Positions 1-5,960 of a stretch of 6,008 bases of DNA are shown here, one piece after another. The stretch spans positions 1-6,008 of the forward strand of contig DNTB01000092.1 in assembly GCA_003499525.1 (NCBI GenBank). Direction: 5' to 3'. The stretch comes from Flavobacteriales bacterium. GTDB lineage: Bacteria > Bacteroidota > Bacteroidia > Flavobacteriales_G > Salibacteraceae. The notes below the pieces were generated by a model. It did no database searches and was not told where the DNA came from. It saw nothing but the letters and a program-made list of their open reading frames with translations. The number at the start of each line of letters is the position of its first letter. The stretch's first letter is position 1. The position numbers were made by a program, and so were the translations under genes.

Positions 1-4
1 ATTC

Positions 5-21
5 TGCGACCTCGTGTCGCA
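5..21. repeat. Small perfect hairpin at window edge
   Basis: TGCGAC (5-10) and GTCGCA (16-21) form a perfect 6-base inverted repeat around a 5-base loop. No T-tract follows on either strand, so it is not a standard intrinsic terminator. It may be the outer part of the larger palindromic element just to its right, or the end of something that lies beyond the window. Confidence 0.4.
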
Positions 22-31
22 ATAACGGCTC

Positions 32-139
32 GGCTAAAAAATCGTAGGGCACTTCGGAGTGATTATCTGTCCACCAGCAGAAAGTTTGCTAAGTGGACTA
101 ACCTTTCTGTAACCCTTAACCGCCCTATGTTTTTTAGCC
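32..139. repeat. Large imperfect palindrome with nested arms (possible attC-like or dispersed intergenic repeat)
   Basis: GGCTAAAAAA (32-41) pairs with TTTTTTAGCC (130-139), and TAGGGC (45-50) pairs with GCCCTA (122-127). Unequal bulges (3 bases against 2) separate the two stem segments. Inside lies a second hairpin, GTCCAC (69-74) with GTGGAC (93-98), and inside that AGCA (76-79) with TGCT (87-90). A competing 7-base pairing is CAGAAAG (78-84) with CTTTCTG (103-109). Just outside the main stem, AATAAC (21-26, from the second A) can pair with GTTGT (143-147) with one wobble. A long stem with extrahelical bases, closed by AAC/GTT ends, resembles an integron attC site, but the R-box consensus is only partly met and no integrase or cassette is visible. 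A dispersed Bacteroidota intergenic palindrome is equally possible. The inverted repeats are read directly; the identity is inference. Confidence 0.55.
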
Positions 140-263
140 ATTGTTGTGCTTTCGTGCTTTTCTTTTTACAAGTTAGATTTTTTTCTGCAAAACGGAAGTC
201 GAAAGCTCTTTGCTTGGTTTTGGATGTGCGGGGAATCGTGCGAACAAGCAATGTGCTTTCATT

Positions 264-2441
264 TTAAAACTTGTAACTATATCCAAATCGGATTACTTGG
301 GTTTCGTAATAGTCCGAGCTTGTATAGGTGAAATTATTTCCGTTGATCTCTTTACGAATAACCATTGTATTCAATAGGTCTGTAGCGTTGAAGAATAGTT
401 CTCCTTTCCCATTTTGAATTGCTTTTTTAATACCAAAATCGAGCGAAAACCGTGAATCAATGGTGCCTTGTGGTATGATGTCTGGAGCAAGGTAAATGGC
501 CGTTAATTGAGCTTCTGTGTTTTTGCCAAATTTGAAATTAGTGTTCAGCTTAACGTTACCAGAGTAGATTTGCTGCTGCTCTGCTGTAAAAGTGTTTTCT
601 ACTGGATATTGATTCACAACTGTGAACGCATCGATCTGATTATAATAAGCATTCAAATTTAAGTTCATATTGATCTTATCTGAAAGCTCCTGACTGATGT
701 CTACTTCAATCCCTGTGTTGTAGCTTTTCCCGGCATTCTGAGAAATGTTGTAGATCAGGTTAGTCGTATCAACCGTTGTGGCCACTCGGGTAATGGTTCC
801 ATCTGAAATGCGGTGATAAGCTGCTCCGTAGAAATATCCATTGTTCCAACCATTTTTGTAACCAAGTTCAAAGCGGTTGGTGAATTGTGGCCGCAAGGCA
901 GGATTTCCTACTTTAATGATTTCAGCATCATCGTATTTTGGGAATATGCGAATGTCCACTTCATCAGGTCGATCAACTCTACGATTATAAAATGCCGATA
1001 ACTTGTTTCGGTCATTGATTTTATAGGTCAATCGTGCATTGGGGAATGGCTGAAAATAATCATATCCATCACTTTGATACGGATTGTGGTTAGGATCAAC
1101 ATCATATTGCAAATCCACATATTCCACTCTAAGCCCAATTTCAGCTTCCAGTTTTTTGACTTCATAGGTATAGTTTCCATAAACAGCTGGAATGGTTTCC
1201 TTGTAGGTTGCCAGGCCATCAGCGCCAGTGTCGAGAACGGAATTTGAAGCCGAAGGATTGAATTGCATATCGGTTGGAATGGTTCTTCTTCGGAATTTTA
1301 AGCCAGTTTCCAACAAACCGTGTTTCATTGGTCTGGTGTAATCCAGTGTGAAGTCAGCTACCTTTTGATCGGCAATAAGAAAGAAGGATTCTTCGGTGGT
1401 GAATATTGGCCTGGTATTCGTGAAGAAATATTTTTCATCTTCTCTGTGGAAGGTGTAATTGAAGCCGACATTCAATTTATGACCCGGCTGTTGGAACTTA
1501 TGCTCATAAGCTAAGGATGCCATCGCTGCGGTCAGTACTTCATCTTCTAAAAACTGCCACAACCTTAGGTTTTCACCTTCATTGCCACTAAAAAACGGCT
1601 GGTCTCCATAGTCCTTGATAGATTCTTGACTGAAAAAACCCGAAACCGTGAGTGTATTGTAATCATTCATAAACCAGTCAATCCCTGCCTTTGACGTGAA
1701 GAAATTGGTGTTTCTGTTTCTTTTCAGTTGTTGGTTGATGACAGTGCCTTCCTCATAGGTTCTGGTTACAAATTCATTTTTATTGAGCGTTTCAGTGTAA
1801 AGGTTGTCAGCCTGGAGAAACAGATTGATTTTCTTTTTCCTATAATTCAGGGAAAGTGAAGGGTTAATCTTGGGTGTGGCCTGATACTGTGGTCGTATGC
1901 CTGGTAAATTTTCTTTCCGCACCCACAATGCACCCAAACCTGTTGACAAACTCACCTTTCCGTTAAGTCCTTTTTGCTCTTCCTTCTTCAAGACGATATT
2001 GATGATACCCGCATTTCCATTGGCATCATATTTAGCTGAAGGGTTATTTATTATTTCAATTTTCTCAATAGCCGATGCAGGTATATTATCCAGGCCATTT
2101 TGTCTACCAAAACCTGTGATGGCCGTTTGTTTACCATCTATCAATACCACCACCTGGTTATTTCCCCTTAGTTGGACTTGTCCGTCCTGTGTGGTGACAC
2201 CTGGTAGATTATTCATGGCTTGCAGCACACTTCCACCACTTTGACTCACATTATCGTCCACGCTGTAGGTTTTTTTGTCCATTGCGCCTGCTACAGCATC
2301 TTGCTGGGCAGTTACGACTACTTCATCCAGTTGCTGGACATCTTCTTCCAATAGGATGGTTCCTAAATCAATGAACTCAGAATTTGAGCCGATGAATACA
2401 GGTGAGCTGTATTTTCTGTAACCGATATAGGTTACTTCCAA
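264..2441 (-). CDS. Receptor fragment: plug and outer-membrane beta-barrel (C-terminal ~90%)
   Basis: This 725-residue frame is the main body of a Bacteroidota TonB-dependent-type receptor, of the outer-membrane beta-barrel family that follows a carboxypeptidase-regulatory-like domain. Residues 1-32 finish that domain. LDEVVVTAQ (38-46) is the usual link into the plug, which covers roughly 55-153 and includes VLQAMNNLPGV, QLRGNNQVVVLIDGKQ and NPSAKYDANGNAGIINI. The remainder shows alternating aromatic/polar strands of a barrel, with RRVDRPDE and NPALRPQFTNRFELGY typical of the family, and ends in GYSYKF with a terminal Phe that suits barrel assembly. The only start in this frame near the 5' end is a TTG, which corresponds to an internal Leu of the intact domain. 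It is probably not a true start, because the product would lack a signal peptide. Such receptors move substrates across the outer membrane using TonB energy; the substrate cannot be told here. Confidence 0.85.
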   Translation of the reverse strand: MEVTYIGYRKYSSPVFIGSNSEFIDLGTILLEEDVQQLDEVVVTAQQDAVAGAMDKKTYSVDDNVSQSGGSVLQAMNNLPGVTTQDGQVQLRGNNQVVVLIDGKQTAITGFGRQNGLDNIPASAIEKIEIINNPSAKYDANGNAGIINIVLKKEEQKGLNGKVSLSTGLGALWVRKENLPGIRPQYQATPKINPSLSLNYRKKKINLFLQADNLYTETLNKNEFVTRTYEEGTVINQQLKRNRNTNFFTSKAGIDWFMNDYNTLTVSGFFSQESIKDYGDQPFFSGNEGENLRLWQFLEDEVLTAAMASLAYEHKFQQPGHKLNVGFNYTFHREDEKYFFTNTRPIFTTEESFFLIADQKVADFTLDYTRPMKHGLLETGLKFRRRTIPTDMQFNPSASNSVLDTGADGLATYKETIPAVYGNYTYEVKKLEAEIGLRVEYVDLQYDVDPNHNPYQSDGYDYFQPFPNARLTYKINDRNKLSAFYNRRVDRPDEVDIRIFPKYDDAEIIKVGNPALRPQFTNRFELGYKNGWNNGYFYGAAYHRISDGTITRVATTVDTTNLIYNISQNAGKSYNTGIEVDISQELSDKINMNLNLNAYYNQIDAFTVVNQYPVENTFTAEQQQIYSGNVKLNTNFKFGKNTEAQLTAIYLAPDIIPQGTIDSRFSLDFGIKKAIQNGKGELFFNATDLLNTMVIRKEINGNNFTYTSSDYYETQVIRFGYSYKF

Positions 2442-2698
2442 GAGGTAGTCACCTGGTTGGCATCGGCAATGGTAAACAGGCCAATATCATTGGCAATAGT
2501 TCCTGATACAAAAGATGAATCAGTAGATTTTTTCAAAACTATATTGACAAAGGGCAAGGTCTCATTGGAGACTTTGTCTTTGATCGTGCCGGAAACACTA
2601 ACGGATGATTTTTGAGCTAAACCACTGTTTGATAAGAATAAGCTTGCAATAACTAAAAGCAGAATTCTTAAACTGCTAATTCTTTCTCTCATATCCAT
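2432..2698 (-). CDS. Receptor fragment: signal peptide and start of carboxypeptidase-regulatory-like domain
   Basis: This 88-residue frame is the N-terminus of the broken receptor. Residues 1-29 form a signal peptide: charged MDMRER, a hydrophobic ILLLVIASLFL core, and a likely cut after LAQ. From about residue 34, VSGTIKDKVSNETLPFVNIVLK and the later GTIANDIGLFTIAD are the first strands of a carboxypeptidase-regulatory-like domain, which normally leads straight into YLLEVTYIGY. Here the last seven residues (QVTTSWK) are out of frame. The start codon lies inside the end of the upstream lipoprotein gene, giving a 23-base overlap, or 17 bases if the second ATG (Met3, 2692) is used. This points to translational coupling. 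No Shine-Dalgarno is seen, as is common in Bacteroidota. Confidence 0.8.
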   Translation of the reverse strand: MDMRERISSLRILLLVIASLFLSNSGLAQKSSVSVSGTIKDKVSNETLPFVNIVLKKSTDSSFVSGTIANDIGLFTIADANQVTTSWK

Positions 2699-3818
2699 AT
2701 TTTATTAGAACAAGATTTTCTTCTTTAATCAGGCCGATACCCGGGGCATAGAATTTAAATTCTTCTTCATTTGAGTTTAGCTTATTGGTCTCTTTAGTTT
2801 TTAATACACCTGAAAAATCCCCAACGGGAGTTTCCAACTCTTCAGTATTACTGACAATCTCAGCTTGATCCATCGCAGTTCCCGGTGCTATTTCTTGATA
2901 GTATCGAGAACCTAATAGACATAGGCCAGGCATAATAATTCCAGGCTTGTTTTCACCTTCTGCGAGCCAAGCACCTTCATGTCCGGTTATTTTTCCATTT
3001 TTATATATGTCCACATCTTCACCAAAATAATAGACCGAGTTTGTTTCCTTACACAAGGCGAAATAGTTCCTGGAAATTTCTACAATTTGACCATTTTCCA
3101 TTTCCTTTTCTTCAACCACCCGTGTATTCACATTTCCAACTTTTTTGGTTTCATCCAGCACAGAAACTATAAGAGTAACCGAGTCAGAGCCATCTTTTCC
3201 TTTTAAAGTCATTTTATATCCAGGCTCCAAAATGAAGTACTGATTTTTACCAGTAGTAACGAACGTGCAATTCTCCACTTGCAAATTCTCTGTAAAATCA
3301 AGTGTTGTATTTTCCAGAGAATTATTTTCAAACGCTTCTTTAGAGTCACTTCGTTCATCGTCATCATTCGTTTCTTCACTCTCTTTTTTCTTACTTAGAT
3401 TTCCTTTTGAATCAATGGTAACTTCAAATTCATCATCATCTACTTCAACTTCCATTTCATAGGATTTACCGGATGGTGTCTCAGCAATCTCAGGCTCTTC
3501 GATTTCATAATCGGAGAAATTTTGGTCAAGGATGGCTCGAATATTTGAAGGAATTTCAGTCTCCTTGATGCCATATTCGGTTTCACGCCACTCTCCATCT
3601 GTGCTGAAATTGGCAGAATACTTTTTTTCATTCCATTTGAACTCAGCTTCCCATTCTGAGTCGTTTTCCATTTCCCATTCTACTTTTTTAGCATCAGGAA
3701 ACTTTGCATTGAAAGCTGAAAGCACCTTTTCGGGTACGCTTTCACTGTCCGATTTTTGCGCACATGAGTTCATGGTAACTGCCATGACCAATGCTGCGAT
3801 AAGCGTTAAGTTTTTCAT
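2676..3818 (-). CDS. PepSY-like lipoprotein with a second C-terminal beta-rich domain
   Basis: This is a 380-residue exported protein, probably a lipoprotein: MKNLTLIAALVMAVTMNSC is a signal sequence with a lipobox-like MNSC and acylation at Cys19. Residues about 27-145 match the PepSY-like (BLIP-like) pattern in two copies: PEKVLSAFNAKFPDAKKVEW with AEFKWNEKKYSANFSTDGEW, then PSNIRAILDQNFSDYEI with YEMEVEVDDDEFEVTIDSKG. A charged linker (146-175) leads to a separate domain (about 178-378) with NQYFILEPG (192-200), YYFGED (263-268), KPGIIMPG (291-298) and FYAPGIGLIKEE (356-367). I recognise that pattern from uncharacterised secreted bacterial proteins, often as a stand-alone domain. The molecular function is unknown. 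PepSY-type proteins often sit beside two-component systems, as here. The gene has its own promoter-like region containing the same box as the regulator operon, and its 3' end overlaps the receptor gene. Domain calls are from memory of sequence patterns. Confidence 0.8.
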   Translation of the reverse strand: MKNLTLIAALVMAVTMNSCAQKSDSESVPEKVLSAFNAKFPDAKKVEWEMENDSEWEAEFKWNEKKYSANFSTDGEWRETEYGIKETEIPSNIRAILDQNFSDYEIEEPEIAETPSGKSYEMEVEVDDDEFEVTIDSKGNLSKKKESEETNDDDERSDSKEAFENNSLENTTLDFTENLQVENCTFVTTGKNQYFILEPGYKMTLKGKDGSDSVTLIVSVLDETKKVGNVNTRVVEEKEMENGQIVEISRNYFALCKETNSVYYFGEDVDIYKNGKITGHEGAWLAEGENKPGIIMPGLCLLGSRYYQEIAPGTAMDQAEIVSNTEELETPVGDFSGVLKTKETNKLNSNEEEFKFYAPGIGLIKEENLVLIKYGYERKN

Positions 3819-3848
3819 GTCTGAAGGATTTTAAAAGTTTGTACAGGA

Positions 3849-3856
3849 CAAATATC
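3849..3856 (-). promoter_or_regulatory. -7-like promoter box of the lipoprotein gene
   Basis: On the coding strand this reads GATATTTG, one mismatch from the Bacteroidota -7 consensus TAnnTTTG. It lies 30 bases before the lipoprotein ATG, leaving a short leader of about 20-25 bases. No clear TTTG -33 box is present; the regulator-type box occupies that position, suggesting activator dependence. The call rests mainly on the same arrangement upstream of the response-regulator gene. Confidence 0.5.
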
Positions 3857-3861
3857 GGACA

Positions 3862-3884
3862 CGATTTAGAAGAAATTTGGAATT
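3862..3884 (-). promoter_or_regulatory. Predicted response-regulator binding box upstream of lipoprotein gene
   Basis: On the coding strand two direct units, TTCCAAAT and TTCTAAAT, start 11 bases apart (TTC between them) and are followed by CG. One helical turn between direct repeats is the usual footprint of an OmpR-family dimer. The 23-base segment matches 5938-5960 upstream of the regulator gene except for two transitions, and its distance to the -7-like box is identical. Binding is inferred, not shown. Confidence 0.6.
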
Positions 3885-3958
3885 GCGAAGCACCACGAAG
3901 TAGCAGCGCAGCTAATCAAGAACACCTTATGAATAGAATAGAGGTAGCTGGTGAGTAA
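3885..3958. other. Intergenic remainder between kinase stop and lipoprotein regulatory box
   Basis: I see no gene here. TAGC/GCTA (3901-3904 and 3911-3914) flank AGCGCA as a weak 4-base stem, with no T-tract in the direction of transcription. There is therefore no convincing intrinsic terminator after the kinase gene, and read-through into the lipoprotein gene remains possible in addition to its own promoter. Confidence 0.35.
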
Positions 3959-5257
3959 TTATGCGAGACTCACTGAAAAAACATGGAAGTTGCTCTCAAA
4001 ATTGTAGGTGACTCGCCATCCATACTTTTTTGCAATCTCTTGAATAATGGCAAGCCCTAACCCACTACTTACTTTGTCCTTGGTTGTAGTGGAGAATCGT
4101 TCAAACAATCTAGATTCATCTAAACGCTCCGTGCCACTATTCATTACTTGAAATGATGCCTGATGACTTGATACCATAATCTGTCCGCCCTTTGGAGTGT
4201 GCCGGATAGCATTTGAAAGCAGGTTGTGTATGAGCGTTTCAATCAGGAATGCATTGGCATTTACCATGATGGATTGCTCTACACTGTTTGATAGTTGTAT
4301 TTGCTTTTCATCTAAATAGTCTTCAAAAACCGTTATAGCACTTATTAAATAATCTTTTATATCTATTTGCTCCTTGTCACTGTATTGATGGTTTTCTACT
4401 TTGACCAACACAAGGAGATTTTTGTTGATTCGGGATAGGCGAGATAACGGAGCGTCTATACTGTTCAGTATTTCAGAGATTTCTGGCGAAATGTTTTTTT
4501 GCTGAATCAGTAAATCCAATTTGGATTTGAGCAAAGCAATTGGGGTTTGCAGTTCGTGGGAAGCATTTTCAGTGAAAGATTTTTGCCGTTGAAAAGTACT
4601 AACACTATTGGTTATTAGCTGATGCAATGATTGGTTCAGTTCCTGAAATTCCTGAATATCCGATTCAGGAAGATTGATGGACATATCTTTAGAAAGTTCA
4701 AAGGATTTTAAGGAACTCATCGTTTGGTAAAATGAATGCCAGGACTTAGCTGCTATTCTTCTGTTCAATAGAATGAAACCTACTATCAAAAGGATAAAGA
4801 AGAGTAGGGTGACTGCTGCAATAGCAATAAATGTTTCATCGGATTCTTCTACATTGGTTTCAATGGTTAGAGCGTATGGTACACCGTTGATTTCGGTGTA
4901 AGATTTTAAGCCACGAAACCTATCTTCTCCATCATCTTCATCGTATTCGTTGGGTCTTATAGCTTCATAAACACTGTCTTGAAAGGAAATTTTGTTTTCA
5001 GCCCTTACAATCAAAACACCTGGTTGAAGCTCTCCCCAAATGTGATTGATGTTTTCTATTTCGGCTGGGGTAAACTGTTTGGTTTGAAGCCGCTGTTTGG
5101 TGTGCTCTAGTGTAAGCCAATTATTCTCATCCAATTCACTTGTCCAGATATAGTCAACAACCAATACGTAAACAGGAACGCTGATTAATAGAACTAGCAA
5201 GGCATATAAGGCAAATGCTTTTAGTGGTCTATTGAGCAGTTTGGTCATTGTTTCCAT
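3959..5257 (-). CDS. Sensor histidine kinase, two membrane segments
   Basis: This 432-residue inner-membrane kinase is the partner of the response regulator encoded just upstream. Transmembrane segments lie at about 14-34 and 143-164, enclosing a periplasmic sensor of about 105 residues with a strongly acidic stretch, EYDEDDGED (104-112). A linker leads to the HisKA dimerisation domain with the H-box FTENASHELQTPIALLKSK, phospho-acceptor His234. The ATPase domain follows with the N-box HNLLSNAIRHT (Asn345, Asn349), LFERF (384-388) and the glycine box SGLGLAI (398-404). The first glycine box is MNSGT (372-376) rather than DxGxG, a form I associate with Bacteroidota kinases of this type. All catalytic landmarks are present. 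Start choice: ATG at 5257 overlaps the regulator by 13 bases, while a second ATG at 5248 (Met4) makes a classic ATGA stop/start overlap and is at least as likely. Either start implies translational coupling. The stimulus is unknown. Confidence 0.92.
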   Translation of the reverse strand: METMTKLLNRPLKAFALYALLVLLISVPVYVLVVDYIWTSELDENNWLTLEHTKQRLQTKQFTPAEIENINHIWGELQPGVLIVRAENKISFQDSVYEAIRPNEYDEDDGEDRFRGLKSYTEINGVPYALTIETNVEESDETFIAIAAVTLLFFILLIVGFILLNRRIAAKSWHSFYQTMSSLKSFELSKDMSINLPESDIQEFQELNQSLHQLITNSVSTFQRQKSFTENASHELQTPIALLKSKLDLLIQQKNISPEISEILNSIDAPLSRLSRINKNLLVLVKVENHQYSDKEQIDIKDYLISAITVFEDYLDEKQIQLSNSVEQSIMVNANAFLIETLIHNLLSNAIRHTPKGGQIMVSSHQASFQVMNSGTERLDESRLFERFSTTTKDKVSSGLGLAIIQEIAKKYGWRVTYNFESNFHVFSVSLA

Positions 5258-5919
5258 TTATAGCCGGTTCCGTAAATGGTTTTGATGTAGTCACCATAGC
5301 CTTTCTCTTTCAACTTTCTCTTTAGGTTTTTGACATGAGCATACACAAAGTCATGACTATCAAACATATCGGCAAAATCCCCTGAAAGGTGCTCAGCCAA
5401 GGCTGCTTTAGAAAGGACTTTATTTTTATTGCCCATGAAAAACAAGAGAAGGTCGTATTCCTTTTTAGTCAGGTTTACGGGTAATTCATAAACTGTTACG
5501 GTCTTAGCATGGATGTCTATGGATAATTCATTTTGTACAATAAGATTACTGCCATCAAATTGCTTTCTCCTAATTAAAGATTCGACCCTTGCGGCTAACT
5601 CTGCCTGATGGAAAGGTTTGGCCAAGTAATCGTCAGCTCCCAGCTTCAGTCCCTTTACTTTATCAGCAAGCGCATTTTTAGCTGAAATAATGATTACTCC
5701 ATCTTGTTTGTTTAGTCTTTTGAGTTCTTCTAAAATAGTCAGTCCATCACCGCCAGGCAGCATGAGGTCTAATAAAATGCAATCGTAATCGTACCCATAA
5801 ACTTTTTCTAATGCGCCCTGAAAGTCAGAAGCGCACTCGCACAAGTATTGCTCATTGGTAAGGTATATTACCATGTCTTGAGCAAGTTCTTGTTCGTCTT
5901 CTATGATCAGGATTTTCAT
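5245..5919 (-). CDS. OmpR-family response regulator (receiver plus winged helix)
   Basis: This 224-residue cytoplasmic transcription factor is phosphorylated by the adjacent kinase. The receiver domain (1-118) has the acidic pair Glu7/Asp8, phospho-acceptor Asp51 in LLDLMLPGGDG, Ser79 as the switch hydroxyl, and Lys101 in LAKPF. The winged-helix DNA-binding domain (about 128-224) shows LTKKEYDLLLFF, the recognition helix region DFVYAHVKNLKRKLK, and the C-terminal wing IKTIYGTGYKW. Length and motifs are complete for the family. ATG at 5919 gives the standard MKILIIEDE beginning. No Shine-Dalgarno precedes it, and a -7-like box lies only five bases upstream, so the transcript may have almost no leader. 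A direct-repeat box at 5938-5960 suggests autoregulation. The stop codon overlaps the kinase start. I did not assign a gene symbol, because several orthologous groups share these features. Confidence 0.95.
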   Translation of the reverse strand: MKILIIEDEQELAQDMVIYLTNEQYLCECASDFQGALEKVYGYDYDCILLDLMLPGGDGLTILEELKRLNKQDGVIIISAKNALADKVKGLKLGADDYLAKPFHQAELAARVESLIRRKQFDGSNLIVQNELSIDIHAKTVTVYELPVNLTKKEYDLLLFFMGNKNKVLSKAALAEHLSGDFADMFDSHDFVYAHVKNLKRKLKEKGYGDYIKTIYGTGYKWKQ

Positions 5920-5924
5920 GGCTG

Positions 5925-5932
5925 CAAATTAA
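5925..5932 (-). promoter_or_regulatory. -7-like promoter box of the two-component operon
   Basis: The coding strand reads TTAATTTG, one mismatch from TAnnTTTG. Only CAGCC separates it from the regulator ATG, so transcription would begin at or very near the start codon. It stands 13 bases from the regulator box (TTTG end to box edge), exactly as in the lipoprotein promoter. Confidence 0.45.
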
Positions 5933-5937
5933 TGGCT

Positions 5938-5960
5938 CGATTTGGAAGAAATTTAGAATT
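5938..5960 (-). promoter_or_regulatory. Predicted autoregulatory response-regulator box
   Basis: The coding strand carries TTCTAAAT, then TTC, then TTCCAAAT and CG: two direct units 11 bases apart. It is nearly identical to 3862-3884, with the two variable positions (C or T) swapped between the units. It begins 19 bases upstream of the regulator start codon and fills the place of a -33 box. The remaining bases to the window edge (5961-6008) show nothing I can name. Confidence 0.6.

Larger units (their letters stand above)
264..2698 (-). pseudogene. Frameshifted TonB-dependent-type outer-membrane receptor gene (whole locus)
   Basis: Two reading frames together encode one receptor of about 811 residues, a normal length for the family. 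The upstream frame runs through IADAN and then reads QVTTSWK and a TAA stop. The other frame, entered at the same point, continues PGDYLLEVTYIGYRKY, which is exactly what follows in a carboxypeptidase-regulatory-like domain. Adding one base near 2454-2461 (for example a third C in the AACC run on the coding strand) restores IADANPGDYLLEV. Apart from this indel the gene looks intact: signal peptide, plug and barrel are present, and the protein ends in an aromatic residue. The lesion is therefore recent, or is a sequencing or assembly error. As written, the gene would give no exported full-length receptor. It is the second gene of an apparent operon with the lipoprotein upstream. Confidence 0.85.

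Noticed and set aside
63..251. Minus-strand 62-codon frame downstream of the receptor.
   Set aside because: It runs through the palindromic element, has a basic low-complexity translation, and shows no domain or start signal.
145..260. Repeated TGTGCTTTC at 145-153 and 252-260, with a partial copy at 155.
   Set aside because: The copies are short, irregularly spaced and in an AT-rich spacer, with no conserved flanks; chance is a sufficient explanation.
1897..2244. Plus-strand open frame of 115 codons.
   Set aside because: It lies entirely antisense to the conserved plug region of the receptor and has no recognisable domain; it is a shadow frame.
2432..2450. Re-initiation at the TTG (2441), with AGGTGA seven bases before it, as a way to express the receptor body.
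   Set aside because: The TTG is an internal Leu of an intact domain, and the product would lack any signal peptide, so it could not reach the outer membrane. The AGGTGA is also coding sequence for the preceding residues.
3532..3834. Plus-strand open frame of 100 codons opposite the lipoprotein start.
   Set aside because: It is antisense to the PepSY-like domain, Ser/Phe rich as expected from the complement of acidic codons, and has no family features.
3901..3914. Possible terminator hairpin after the kinase gene.
   Set aside because: The stem is only four bases and no T-tract follows on the transcribed strand.
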